Assembly: GCA_003260075.1 (NCBI GenBank)
Contig: QLIY01000110.1
Location: 146,251 to 210,250, forward strand
Source of the DNA: Phallusia mammillata
Lineage: Eukaryota > Chordata > Ascidiacea > Phlebobranchia > Ascidiidae
Reading direction: 5' to 3'
DNA: 64,000 nt
The translations under genes were made by a program, and so were the position numbers. Position 1 is the first letter of the stretch, and each line of letters starts with the position of its first letter. Below are positions 11,187-23,001 of this stretch, in pieces. The notes under the pieces were generated by a model. The model ran no database searches and was not told where the DNA came from. It was given only the letters and a program-made list of their open reading frames with translations.

Positions 11187-13415
11187 TCATTCATAATCAA
11201 ATGTGAGTCCAGTGCCTTCAAGCTTTTTACGAAATATTCCGTCCATGCGTTTCGACTGATCCTCAGTAAAGTATTCTTTCCATCCTCCAACTTGACCTAG
11301 AAGGTTTTCAACTGCGTTTGAGGTATTTTTTTTATTTTGCGTCATTAAGATTAACAGAAAACAAAACAATTGACGTAATTTTGTCTTGTTAAGAATATAA
11401 ACTGAAGTTATCTGCAGAAACATGGCTTTTATTACGGCCATTTCGACCTTTCAGGTAATAAAACTGAAATATCAGCAACAGTACTGAACTTGACCAACCT
11501 TTTCGATACATGCCTAGTTCTTTGAGGATTTCGCTTTCAGCCAAATTTCCTTCGTCAAGTCTTTGTTTCATTCGATCAATTGTAGTTTCTTGTGCTATTT
11601 TTGCTGCCTGGGCGTCACTCAACGGTTTTCCGATGAATGTGGCAATTTTTAACACCGTCTCGAGTGGGTTCTACATTTTGAAGCAGAATTTTGTGTTGGT
11701 ATGTTTCACACAAATTGAACAATTATATGCAACCAAACAACCTTTTTCATGTCTTCATATTTGAGAAAAAGAAATTTGGGATGATTTTTGTACGGTAGCC
11801 AAGACAGGATATGACTCGGGTAGAATTCGCCAACTTTGCAGCTAGTGGGTATCTTGCCTAGTGATACAATAAAATGTTTTTATTGTTGCTATGATAATAC
11901 CCATTCCAAAACACGCAATCACTAACTACAAAATGTGTTACGTGTGTTTATATGTAACATTTAGTCGTAAAGTGAATAAAGCATCTGGCAATTTACGAAA
12001 ATCAGCTCGAAGCAACAGCAATATCGCCACTTTTACCTGCTATGTGGTTTTCAAACCAAGTGTTCCAATCTTTGGCGATAACATCCTTATACCCATTTGC
12101 TCTTCTATAAGGAAGATTGTTGAAAAAGTGATAACATGAAACGGCTTGGTCCTTGGGATTGCGCATGGGGCATATTACCTACACACAGTCCGAAACGGTC
12201 CCCCAAATTTCTCCAGCGGTTTCCCAAATAAGCAAATATGGCTTTTTGGTATTTAAATGAAACACTTGCGGTCTCTTAAAACTACTTAGCGGTCATCCAA
12301 ACCAAACCTTAAAAAAACCTGCCTACACATGTCAACAGTCTGTAACCAGTGGTGGGATTCAAATTTTTTATCCGTCGGTTCTATCACAAAAGTCATATTT
12401 TGCAGCCGGTTATGTTACAAAAAGTCCATTGACAGTAACCAGTAATGCTAGCCGGTTCTCTGATCTCATAAAATTTCTTGAGACGGGTCTACAGAACCGG
12501 TGCGAACCGGCTGAATCCCACCACTGCCTGTAATACGTACACAAATTTGGCAGGGATTCTGCCTTTTCACCTTAATATCCTTCTTCAGATATTCGTCAAT
12601 TTGCAAGATATCACTGGGAAGATGAGATACAAAAATTCTTCTTTTCCATGGCAAACAATCCATCATCCTTAAACTGCAGACTAAGCACATAAGGGCATCA
12701 GGTAAAATGTAGATTTTTGAAATGTTAACAAGGCCGTATTCTTACCCGGACCACCTTCTATGTATGTTAATGGTGTTGTAGCAGCCCTTGTCAAACGGTC
12801 AAGTTCCTCGTTGTCGCCATACAAAATCATCCGTACCATTTCTCGAACCCACGATGTGCCTAATTAAATTAAAATGCGCAAAATCCTTGCTTTTTGAAAA
12901 AATACTTGAGAGTAAAGAACAAACAAACTCTATAAATGTTTAAACTGTAAAAGTGTTGTTAAAAGTAATTAAAAAAATTAAAAAGAAACTTTTTCAAGGA
13001 TTATTATTTGGGCATCGAACTCCCTTAGAAGCTGCCAATATAGTTTGACTGTTTAAACTGAACAGTATTGGACCCTTCAACAGACATGCTGGTTATGGAC
13101 GGTCACCGTTGTAATTAAATAACTAAGAAAGTAAAATATTCTTTTATTTCCTTACTAGGAAAATATTTTCCATTCTTAGAAAATATAGACTGGTTTGCAT
13201 TTACCTGTCTTCATATGTGAAGCCACAAGTACGTCTCCATCCCGCGGGCGCCAATTATTATGCACATATTCAACAGTTTTGGCAGGAAAAGTTGCGCCGA
13301 ATAGATGATCTTTCCATGTAAACATTTCACCGTTAGGTGCTGCTTCAAAGAACGAGAAAATTTCGGGAAGGTAGCGTCCGCATTCCTCGGGCATTTTAGA
13401 TATAAGCTCTTCCAT
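11187..13415 (-). CDS. cytosolic sulfotransferase (SULT1-type), copy B
   Basis: Seven exons: 13415-13205, 12859-12746, 12680-12571, 12178-12037, 11857-11742, 11670-11499, 11296-11187. Their lengths (211, 114, 110, 142, 116, 172, 110 nt) equal those of copy A, giving 324 aa. PAPS-binding motifs are intact: MKTGTSWVREMV, CPMRNPKDQAVSCYHFF and RKGQVGGWKEYFTEDQ. Start MEELISKMPEECG. All splice sites are GT-AG. Intron 3 carries a hAT MITE (12347-12526) and an older repeat. Predicted cytosolic PAPS-dependent sulfotransferase; substrate unknown. Divergence from copy A is concentrated in exon 1 and exon 3, which could reflect different acceptor specificity (inference). The gene appears functional. 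Confidence 0.93.
12347..12526. mobile_element. 180-bp hAT MITE (CAGTGGTGGGATTC family)
   Basis: CAGTGGTGGGATTCAA at the left and GAATCCCACCACTG at the right form 14-bp inverted termini. Flanking 8-mers TCTGTAAC and CCTGTAAT match at 6 of 8 positions. A second copy at 45800-45971 is cut off by a G run before its right end. Nested in an older repeat (12190-12330) within sulfotransferase B intron 3. Confidence 0.85.
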
Positions 13416-13525
13416 ATCGATTGCTTTTAAATCAGTTGCAATATAACATCGATTGAAACCTGTAAATAATTTATGTTTTTGACTGATTCCTGGTCGATCT
13501 GGAGACCTCTTACTGCGAAACCAAC

Positions 13526-14177
13526 ATGTACAGCATACGAGGCAGGCAACGGTGTTTGTGATTTAACTTTCGGTGGATTCTCTACTGAGCCTGTGTTGAG
13601 CTACACTAGAAGAGCCCCGGAAATACTCCTGCCATGGGTTTGATTCCCACTGCATTCATATGGCGAATGCTTGGTGCAGCTAATTCAGGACAACGCCTTT
13701 AATAGGCCTGTCGTACTATGATACCCCCCCCCCAAGCACTTTTGGATCAGGAGAAACGTATGGTGTTAGTAGCTCTACCGATAATATTGAGGTTTTCAGT
13801 CAAGGGTTTCCTCGTGCTGTTGTAAATGGCTTTTAATACGACACCACGAAACAAGCCTAAATGTTTGAATACTGACACTTGCACTTTTATTTAAAACAGT
13901 ATAGCCTATAATGTGCCTATAAAACAGGACCAAAGGATCACGCCACCGTTAACAGTTTATGTAATTCGGGAAGCTATAGTCCCCCCCCCCATACGAGGCA
14001 GGCAACGGTGTTTGTGATTTAACTTTCGGTGGATTCTCCACTGAGCCTGTGTAGCTCAACTAGAAGAGCCCCGGAAATACTCCTATACCATGGGTTTGAT
14101 TCCCACTGCATTCATATGGGGAATACTTGGTGGATCACGCCACCGTTAACAGTTTATGTAATTCGGGAAGCTATAGC
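13526..14177. repeat. tRNA-SINE-bearing seam duplications with two C runs
   Basis: The segment beginning ATACGAGGCAGGCAACGG occurs at 13526 and again at 13991. C runs lie at 13724-13733 and 13981-13990. The second copy lacks about 290 bp present in the first, then rejoins at GATCACGCCACCGTTAACAG. Each copy contains a degenerate tRNA-derived SINE head (13586-13700, 14041-14135). Confidence 0.8.
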
Positions 14178-14729
14178 CTATGTTGTTGTTTTTTTGCTTC
14201 ACAACCAAATGTATGGAACAAAGTACTGCAGAGTCAGTGACTTAAAATAAAGTGATATTTAACGTAAAAATGCATAGCTATTGTAATGCTATAAAAAGGC
14301 ATGTTCGGAAAATCAGATAAGGGTCGTAAGTGTAATTATGTAAATGTAGGAACATGTATCCTCAAGTTTGACTTCGAATCGTCCTTTTCTGCATAAATTT
14401 CGTTTGTAAACCCCGCAAGGCATTATAGACCGCTAAAATATTGTGCTTGTTTTTCTTGCTATAGCTGCATCCACAGGCGCTGAGCTTTACAAAAATGCAA
14501 GGTAGCGGACACTAAATTTGACGTCACTTTATGTGACGTCACCAACGCGTGCAACTACAAGAACTCAACTTCAGAGTCAAACAAACTTTCCATAGAATGC
14601 AACGTTCGTCAAAATCAGAAAAAAGATGTTTGAAATAATGTTTAGTTTGCAATTTCAACACGTTGATAACGTTTATGATTGGCTTAACAACGCTTAAAAA
14701 ATGTTTTGTCAAGTTTAACCATTTATTAC

Positions 14730-15265
14730 CGGTGCATCTAAAATATACAGGATCGCTTGGATCACTTGGATCGCTTGGTGCACCTTTTTATCACTTGGTG
14801 CACCTTTATATCCTTTGCTGCATCTTTATATCCTTTGGTGCACCTTGATATTACTTGGTGCATCTTAATATAGCATGGTGCACATTTATATCGCTTAAGG
14901 TTCACCCTACTATCGCTTGATGTACCTCTATGTCGCTTGGTGCACGTTTATTCCAAGCTCGGTGCACCTTTATTTTGGCCGGTGCAACTTTATATAGCTA
15001 GGTACGACTTTGTTTTGCTTGGTGCACCTGTATAATGCTACGCGCACCTTTACCTGGCGATATAAAGATACGGCAAGTGGCATAAAGGTGTACCGAGCGA
15101 TATAATAAGGGTAAACCAAGTGATAAAAGGTTGAACCAAGCGATATAAATGTGAACCAAGCGATATAAACGTGAACCAAGTGTTATAAAGGTGCGCCAAG
15201 CTGTGTTAATAATGCACCAAGCGATCCAAGTGATCCAAACGATTCTGTATATTTTTAGATGCACC
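14730..15265. mobile_element. 536-bp foldback element, MULE-like, with 10-bp TSD
   Basis: Long inverted repeat: the left end GGTGCATCTAAAATATACAG matches the reverse complement of the right end at 15243-15265. The arms are built from about 20-bp tandem units around TTGGTGCACCTTTATATCGC. Their orientation flips near 15050, so nearly the whole element can fold on itself. The direct repeat CATTTATTAC flanks it (14720-14729, 15266-15275). A related repeat at about 51640 has the same flanks without the insertion (TTAACCATTTATTAGAACAC). TSDs of 9-11 bp with long TIRs are typical of Mutator-like elements. No transposase inside. Confidence 0.8.
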
Positions 15266-15715
15266 CATTTATTACAACACATTTGCACACAACAATGGCC
15301 CAACATTCACTGGCATACAATTGTGTGTTTGACGTCATAAACAAGGAGGCACTAACTAAAACTATGTGCAGTTTTGAGTCACGTTTTGTAGCTGTATCGC
15401 CAGCACGTTTGTTTAAAAGCAAAAATGTTCCAAATTTTCTTCCGATTTGACGAAAGCTCAAACGCTACATACATGCCAAAGCCTGTTTCTGCAACGTTCT
15501 GCAACTATGGACAAGTGCACTCACTGAACTTACACACTTCTCACCCTGCGGCGTCACACATGATTTGCTCTGGTATTGGGTCAAGTTGTGCAGCTTTTGC
15601 GCCTTGAGCAATTCTGCTGTTCCGTTGAAGCATGAAAAAGTGTAACCTTTTTTGCGGCGTTGTGACTGCCGAATTGTCGCGCGAGTGGCCAAACAACCTT
15701 GTTCATTGCAATGCT

Positions 15716-15840
15716 TTTGTGTGACGATCTACAGTTTTTCCGACATTTTTTGACGCGGTCCAGGCAACAGCATAAAATATATCCCCCCCCCCTTTGTGTG
15801 ACGATCTACAGTTTTTCCGACATTTTTTGACGCGGTCCAG
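15716..15840. repeat. seam duplication around the last C run
   Basis: The 48-bp segment starting TTTGTGTGACGATCTACAG occurs at 15716-15763 and 15793-15840. Between the copies lie a short GCAACAGCATAAAATATAT piece (also present at 16068) and a C run (15783-15792). This is the most 3' C run; every later run is G. Confidence 0.8.
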
Positions 15841-16599
15841 TATTGAGCGTGTGCTTTGTATCATGTAAAAGCACGAATAAAGTCAATGGCACATTTTTTA
15901 TCAAACAAAGTTAACCATTATGTCGAGGCATTAACTGCAGTTTTTATCCTGCAGTTTTTGTCCTGCAGGACCATCAATTCCGTTTGCTAAAGTTTTGCAG
16001 CATGTTTTAGGCGTCTCTGCATATGACTCAAACAGTGGCGTATCTAGGATCGGTTTTAGGGGGGGGGCAACAGCATAAAATATATTGCGCCACCTTGCCG
16101 TAGACTGTGTAGAACGTCCCTNCGTCGGTGTTTTAGACTAACAAAAAGTGCGACCTTTCTTATTTTAAAGCTTAATTGTGTGCACAATTGTATAAAAACA
16201 TGGCCAAAAGGGCCCCTGCGAAAAAACGAAAGACCTTTCTGGGGGGGGGGGATGGCACCTTGTAGGTTAATCGTTGTCAGTTAGGTATTTTTTCACCGTA
16301 ATAAACGCAGAAGAAAATATACACATATCTATTACATTAATAACTGTGAATGAAATATCCAAAAGCCATACGATTTGATACCTAATCTTGCACTGATTAT
16401 TATTATTGTTGCTTTTTAAACAGACTTGACAATATTCCTAAACTGTACTCGTTTTGTGGTTCAGCAATCTTTAAAAAAATCGGGTGCCAAACTGTTACTA
16501 AATATCCAAAAATCACTTGAAGTGCCATAAAAAAACTCGCGTACCAAGGCTTGTCGGCCCCTGATGTATCTTGAGAAGTGTAAAATAAGTATAACGTTT

Positions 16600-17075
16600 T
16601 TGTCAATTTTATTTCAGATTTCCTTGTTTACTGTGCGGTCGACATTTTGAGACAAGGCACCGATTCTGTTTTCCACAAAATCCTGGCCATGCAGTAACAA
16701 ACCCAAGTGTCTGGAGAACATGCTCTGTTGTAACATTCACGTATCACGCATGACTTGCTTGCTGAAACAAGAGGTACAGCTCTGGTAAACAATCGGCTTG
16801 CAAAACTTTTTTTGGGAGCAAAATTAATTAATCTCTGTTTGAAGCATATATTAGTTGGCCTATTTTGCTATTCATTGTAAAATCACCGTTACGTCACCAT
16901 ACTTACACCAAACCCAGTCCTCTCCAGGCTGGTCAAGGGAGTTGATAACCGGGACACAGTAATAAATCATCAATATCATGGCAAATATTCCACTTGACAT
17001 AACCTTGGAAAACATATTTACTGACGAATCTTTAACACTGAATTTTACAATTCTCTGATCATTCATAACAACCAA
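16600..17075 (-). pseudogene. secreted cysteine-rich protein fragment, copy 1, frameshifted
   Basis: The upstream exon (17075-16907) encodes a hydrophobic leader, MFSKVMSSGIFAMILMIYY, then INSLDQPGEDWVW, and ends at a GTAAGT donor. The next exon (about 16760-16620) resembles the copy-2 exon (NVTTE ... CVTAWPDLCGKQC). It has lost one base after the acceptor and meets TGA immediately in the expected frame. Family is uncertain: the spacing is loosely EMI- or EGF-like. I read it as a probable pseudogene or a consensus error in a low-quality contig end. Confidence 0.4.
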
Positions 17076-17699
17076 CTCAGAATGAAAAGCCGTACATCGC
17101 CAATGCAGTTTATATTGTTGTTGTCTTTTAAAGCCGTCGTCAGCTATAATTTTACTTTTATTACTGTATCAGCGGTTTAGGCTGAAATTTGAGACCCTTA
17201 GTATCATATCGACTTCATGTTTTTCATCGTGTAAAATGTTATAAATCATCATGGGGACTTCGTCGGTGTTTTGGACTGACAAAGAGTGCGACCTTTTTCA
17301 TTTTAAAGCTTAATTGTGTGCACAATTGTATAAAAAAAACATGGCCAAAAGGGCCCCTGCGAAAAAACGAAAGACCTTTCTGGTGTAAACCTATGTGCAC
17401 ATGTGGTTTTGGACTTTTAGTGTTTAGCGACTACGAGTTAAAGTAACTTTTTGCACACCACTAACGGATCCGGTTTAGGCCTAACGCAAAACCAATTTGC
17501 CAAGGTTTTTATGAGATTATTTTAAAAAGTGATAATAAAAGGCTGCAAATCTTTTCGACTATTTATAAACACCTTAAAAGTATGCCTAGTTTGAAAACAA
17601 AAACATGAAAACTTTGATTACCGGACAAGCGCCCGTTTACAGCCTCTTTATATAACTGCAAACTATTGTAAATGTGTATTTAAGTATCGTGTGTTTGTT

Positions 17700-18073
17700 A
17701 TGTTTTTATTTCCTTGTGACGCCGCGACGCAGAGTATAACATTACTTTTTGAGACAAGGCGTCCACACTGTTTTCCACACAAATCTGGCCATGCAGTAAC
17801 ACACCCAGGAACTTGGAGAGCAAGCTCTGTTGTAACATTCTCGTATCCCACATGATCTGTTTGCTAAAACAAAACATAACTTTAAAATCAAAAAATGCAT
17901 CTACAAAATACGTTTATTGCGATTCAAACAAGACTTCGTATTTGACGCCATCATATACTTACAGTAAATCCAGTCCTCTCCAGGCTGATCAAGGGAGTTG
18001 ATAACAGGGACCCAGTAATAACTAACCAATATCATGGAAAGTAGCCTACTCCACTTAACATAACCTTTGAAAA
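17700..18073 (-). CDS. secreted cysteine-rich protein fragment, copy 2
   Basis: Paralogue of the 16.6-17.1 kb pair. The leader exon ends at 17963 with PVINSLDQPGEDWIY and a GTAAGT donor. The next exon begins at about 17858 (phase-compatible) and reads HVGYENVTTELALQVPGCV, then TAWPDLCGKQCGRLVSK. The leader ATG matching copy 1 is out of frame because of a small insertion; an internal ATG (MILVSYYWVPVIN) could still start a signal peptide. Domain identity is uncertain (EMI-like or EGF-like, extracellular). No downstream exons recognised. Confidence 0.4.
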
Positions 18074-18099
18074 CATATTTATTTTCGAATGTTTAACAC

Positions 18100-19625
18100 T
18101 GAGTCTTACAATACCGCCAATGTAGTTTATACTGTTGTTGTTTTTAAAACCGTTGGCAGCTAAAATTTTACGTTTGTCACCGTACCATAGGTTTAGGCTG
18201 AAATTTGAGACTTCCCTCAATAACATATCGACTTCATGTTTCCCATTGTGTTGATTTTTTCGGTCCCCCAAAACACCTTAAAAAAACACTGCCCATCGGT
18301 ATGTAGAAATAACGTTAAATCATGGATTTTTTGTTTAAGCCAAACGGCATGTTGTAAAAATGTTTATAGTCACAACCTGGAGTGTGTACAACGGTTGATT
18401 CTGTTGGGGGCTTGGGTTTATATTGATGTAGATAACAGTAATCGCTAGAAAACTACTATGGACTTGATTTACTGTAGACTTGATTTTACTTTAAACTAGA
18501 CTTTATTTTCAGTCACAACCTATGTACTTACCTCACACGGTCTAACTTTGGCACTACTACTTAATTATAAGCGGCATGCCACTTTCGGCGATTTAAATTA
18601 CCAATTCCCTGCAAGACAACAGCAAATTAAAATAGCTTTGCACATCGTACTGTGAACAAAATGACATTGAAAGAATATGGTGCAAAAAATTAAAAAGAAA
18701 AACTTGGTTACACACAATGATGCACTGATACAACTTTTAAGCATTATGAATAGTAACATGGTACTAAATTCACAAATAAAAACAAAAAATGGGTCTTTAG
18801 GCAAACAGAAATTACTATTTTGTCATACAACTGAAGAAAACCACAAAAATGAAGAAAGTTTAAATCTTTCAATGACACACTGCTGAAGAAGCAAGAATGA
18901 AGAATAAAAGCAAGTATTTTAGTATTCATAAGATTTTCACATAGAAAATGAAGAAATTGCACAGAACTGTGAAATTTTTGTCTTAGTACCAATTGAAATG
19001 TTGGCTAAATGACAAACAACAAAATGAAATATAAACAACCATTGTCATTTCATGATCAAAAATACTTTTTTTATGAGACACCACTGGTAGAATGCAGCAG
19101 TTACATAAATAGACAGCATTTCAAAACTTGAAACCTAACATAGCAGCCATTTGCATTCTGTAGATGCTGTTTGTTAAGCAGATCTTATTGATGTAATGGC
19201 ACTGCGCACTGAGGACCCTGTATCATGAAGTGCTGATAATGTTCAATCTCAGAAAGTTGGACAGCATCAAACATTTAGCCGTAATCCACTTTTTTGTTTT
19301 TCCCTTTCAAATTGTACCTGTACACAAAGTACACTTTGATCAATCATTTGTATTTTCATAAATTAGACAAGTACATAAGCATAAAAAATAGCATTTGCAT
19401 TTCAGTGACATTGTAGGCAAGACAATGAGTAAACATATGGTGTGGTAATATGTGTATTCACTGTCTATAAAACATAAAGGTCAATATGCTGAGGTATACT
19501 AATACTGAAATGGCAATGTGTGCTGCAGTAACCCAATGAAAATGGCAACTAATAGGTAAAGACAATGTTACAAAAAAATTGCAAGTACTCGGCCACTCAA
19601 TACGAGCACAGTAACACAATTAAAC
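18100..19625. other. intergenic stretch and probable SLC35C1 3' UTR
   Basis: No coding exons seen. The AT-rich 18.6-19.6 kb part directly follows the SLC35C1 stop codon on the minus strand and probably includes its 3' UTR. 18259-18290 shares a short repeat with 1240-1280. Confidence 0.4.
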
Positions 19626-21716
19626 TCAAGTTTCCTTTACTTTTTCATCATGATCATGCTTCATCTGATTTCTTCTCACTACAGTGTAAAAGAAAGAGCC
19701 GGCCAACACCATCATGTTGCTTAGCCACCATAAAGCTGTCTTAGGAGTGTGGTAGTAACCAACAGCTAAAATGGTTTGTGCACAGGCCTTGGCAGTTCCA
19801 CTAATATTATGTGTGAGGGGTGTAGTCACCTAAAGTTAAAAGAAATGTGAATATCATAACCATGGATTTTTAATGTAGAATAAGTGGAGATTTTATAACA
19901 TTTGTTTTGAATCCAGTTCTTATATCATTTTTGACTGCGCAATATAAAATCTGGATCACAAAAAAAGCAAACCAGTCAAAACTATTTTGTGTATCACTTT
20001 TTTTATTTTAAGTTTGTATGCATACAAAATTCTTCAAACCTGTATCTGCCATGTTGAAACGAAACCAGTCATAAAGCCAAATATGCCAACTAGAATAAAT
20101 GCACCCCACAAGTATAGATTAGCCAGATCTGGGAACTTGTACACAGTATACAGATCATTGGATAACAGCAGGGCTGGTAGTAATAGTACGCATGAGTTTA
20201 AGTTGTTGTAATATCCTAAAAAAAAATAAAACATGACAATTAGTGTGAACTTAGCTTTATGTGAACACTTTTGTAACATAGATTTTGTAAAGTAATGGAT
20301 AAACTTTACAGTCATTCCAAGTACAGACAAATCCAGTTAATTGCATTGTAAATTTGACAAGCCATTGATCAGATTAAGCGATGATCTGCACAATATTTAT
20401 GCCGAATAACTCTGGTTTAGGATAAAGATCTCTATGCAATTAAACGGATTGTGTGATTAACCCGATTTGTCTTTATATATATACTTATTTAATCATTCAA
20501 AGCAACCAATATAGTCAAATAAACTAGTACTTCATTAGGTCTAGTTTAAAACTCTTCAGATATAAAAGGTAAATTTGATGCATATATTTTGACAATCTGT
20601 CACCTAATATTATGATTTAAAGTGGGCTGTACCTGCAACTCACATGTTAGAACCGTCATAAATATGATAAAGTTGATAGTAATAGTATCAATGTATTTGT
20701 TTTCCTCAACATTTTAAACAAAATGTACCATACAAAATATCGATAGACTCACCTAACTTCCACAAGTTATTTTCTACTGCTGGCAGTACTCTTGATGTGA
20801 ATATGGCATTAAGACTGACAAAGAAACTAGCAATAGCCCCATAGGCACAACCAATGTATGATAAGTTCACCAGATCTCCTTCAATATTGATACCAAGCAT
20901 ATAACCTAAATAGAATTGAATGGAAGGCGTAATTTATACAACAAGTATGTTGTCAGCTTTCACATCACAAGAAAAGTCAAAAATGCTCTATGTTGAAGCT
21001 TGACAATGTTACAAAAAAATATTCAGTAAACCAAATTCGGTTAATCTGGATTTGCACCTAATTCAGACAAAACTTGAGGTAGGGGGGGGGGTAATATTCA
21101 GTAAACCGAATTCGGTTAATCTGGATTTGCACCTAATTCAGACAAAACTTGAGGTACAAATGGTTTGTAATGTGGTAAGGCTTTAACTAATCGACATCGG
21201 TTAATTCAGATCTTTGGGCAAATTTTTTGGTCCAAACTGACCTGGATTAACCAAGGTTTATGGTATTGCTAATACTACAAAAACAGCCTAAAGATTACTA
21301 ACACCATACCTATTGTGGACATTTTGGCTGGTTTAATGTGTTAAAGTACAAAGTAGTGGTATATGTAAGTGTTAGCAAAAACATAAAATGCACTTACCTA
21401 ACATAATAATTCCACAGCACACAAGAGCAAGTGGAGATGTTGTCTTTTTCAGAATAAAGTAGGACAAAATAACATTGAATAAAGTTGTGAGGGAGCGACC
21501 AACATTGTAGAAAGGCACACCAAGGTCACGTAAGCTCAAGTTGTTAAATGTTATCATGGAAACAAAGCAAATTGACACAGGAAGAACCTCCCTTGAAACT
21601 TTTTGATCAAACCTTCATGTCAAAAAACATAAATACAATGCATAAGTGTCAAAGAAAAAGCATGGATGAATACAGTTCATGATTTTAAAGATTACTGCAA
21701 GAAACAAACAAGCCAA

Positions 21717-21768
<52 letters not shown>

Positions 21769-22265
21769 ACATGATGTTTTGACAGCTTGGTTTATACATT
21801 CATTTCATTCAAAAATGATACAAGTTGCTGTCGAAATGTCATGTTCTACACTTCTATGCATAAAAACAAAATGTACAAAACATGTATACTTAAATAAATA
21901 AGTCTTAAATATGTTAATTTTAAAGAATTAGTACTAAAAATACAAACAAATTAAAAATATATCTTACTTAAAAGTTGGGAAAGTACTGCCTCTTTTGAAC
22001 TTTGCGAAAAATGCAATGGTTTGACATAGAATTACTGCCACAAAACATTGGAAAAATGTCACAAAAATGGGAGCATTTAGTTTAATCTCATCAGAGTTGA
22101 GTAGACGTTTGTTGAAAAAAACCATTGCAATAGAGGTAAACCTGCACAAAAACAATATTAATTTTCCAATACTTCATGCAAATTAATTTCTCAGTTTGCT
22201 TACCAATACAATGCAACAACAAGGGCAATCTTTAAAGATTTTCTTAGAAAGTTTTCCTCCGCCAT
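19626..22265 (-). CDS. SLC35C1: GDP-fucose transporter, Golgi
   Basis: Six exons: 22265-22204, 22141-21968, 21612-21398, 20905-20753, 20215-20040, 19829-19626. They total 984 nt, 327 aa (human protein 364 aa, with a longer N-terminus). It imports GDP-fucose into the Golgi lumen for fucosylation. Recognition rests on family blocks seen in order: [115 protein letters not shown] and [14 protein letters not shown]. About ten hydrophobic helices are spread over the exons (drug/metabolite transporter fold). The C-terminus is lysine-rich. The start ATG gives [20 protein letters not shown]. It is divergent from BAG6, with 736 bp between start codons. Introns hold a Tigger-like MITE seam duplication and a 51-base G run. 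Confidence 0.96.
21024..21262. mobile_element. pogo/Tigger-like MITE broken by a G-run seam
   Basis: CAGTAAACCAAATTCGGTTAA at the left, AACCAAGGTTTATGG at the right. The first 60 bp are repeated after a 10-base G run (21082-21091). Same family as 23805-23917, 24684-24861, 38736-38893, 46020-46360 and 56998-57162. The family termini read CAGTAAACCTCGGTTAAyC. Confidence 0.75.
21717..21767. other. 51-base G homopolymer, probable encoded gap
   Basis: Uninterrupted G run in SLC35C1 intron 2, without a clear flanking duplication. Probably a sized assembly gap. Confidence 0.55.
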
Positions 22266-23001
22266 TTTTGTGACATGTATTATCTGCAACAACAAGTCAA
22301 ATGTCTATTTACTTACAAGAGTGAATAGAAGACTGAAGAGTGACCCATGTGCTACACTGAATAAAAAAAGAAGTGTTCTAGACTTCTAGTAGCTCTAGAA
22401 CTGCAACAAATACTTTCGAGCAAAAGCGACCATGTTTGCTTGGTATAGACAGCGTTTAACAAACATTTTTAACTAATCGCCAGCGCAAATAACAACATTA
22501 ACTCTTCGTTTAATTTCAACTTGCTGACTTTTGAGTTTTGATTTATGATATCCATGACGTGTGTGTTCAGTAGCCCGTGACTATCGCAACGCATGAATGC
22601 ACACATTTATTTGCAGTCAAATTATATCGAACTCTCTAGATTAAGTGTGAAAAGCTCGTAAGTTTGCCGTGCGTCATTTATTCCGCTTTTTACCAACAAA
22701 AAGCGTTTGTTTCGACTTCTGTCAGCAGAGGCGCTTTTACAAAAAAAATTTGAACACAATTCTCCTAAACCGGGGGTAATTCTTGTTAGTTCCTTATTGT
22801 ATTGCAGTTCTGTTTGTTAAATTGCTGATTGTTCCTCTTTATTACTGTTGCGACAACAAAAAATAATTATTTATTGTTAACCAACGTTTATTCAAGTCCG
22901 ATCTACTGTTTGAAACTGTAGTTTTTTTGTGTTAAAACGTTTGAAAAAGTGTAAAAAACAAATTTGTGAATATACATGGTTGTTTGGAGTAGGACAGAAA
23001 A
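22266..23001. promoter_or_regulatory. divergent promoter region SLC35C1 / BAG6
   Basis: 736 bp between the two start codons of head-to-head genes, so it must hold both 5' UTRs and promoters unless either gene has a further 5' exon. No repeat, G run or clear TATA element was recognised. Inference from position only. Confidence 0.5.

Larger units (their letters stand above)
2687..15792. other. C-run seam set (first part of window)
   Basis: C runs of 10 or more: 2687-2696, 3029-3039, 3888-3899, 3986-3996, 5773-5783, 8583-8592, 8884-8893, 9003-9091, 13724-13733, 13981-13990, 15783-15792. No G run of 9 or more occurs before 15.8 kb. Most runs separate near-identical flanking copies. Confidence 0.85.

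Noticed and set aside
14750-15240. Regular ~20-bp repeats that look CRISPR-like at first sight
   Set aside because: Units are contiguous without unique spacers and invert at the centre; the block has terminal inverted repeats and a target duplication in a eukaryotic genome.
16059-16067. 9-base G run at 16059 as another seam
   Set aside because: It follows AGTGGCGTATCTAGGAT ... TTTTAGGG, a common repeat terminus that naturally carries a G stretch; kept only as a possible member.
21717-21767. Long G runs as functional G-quadruplex elements
   Set aside because: Length quantum, flanking duplications and the regional C/G switch fit encoded gaps better; an unbroken G tract with no loops also differs from typical regulatory quadruplexes.
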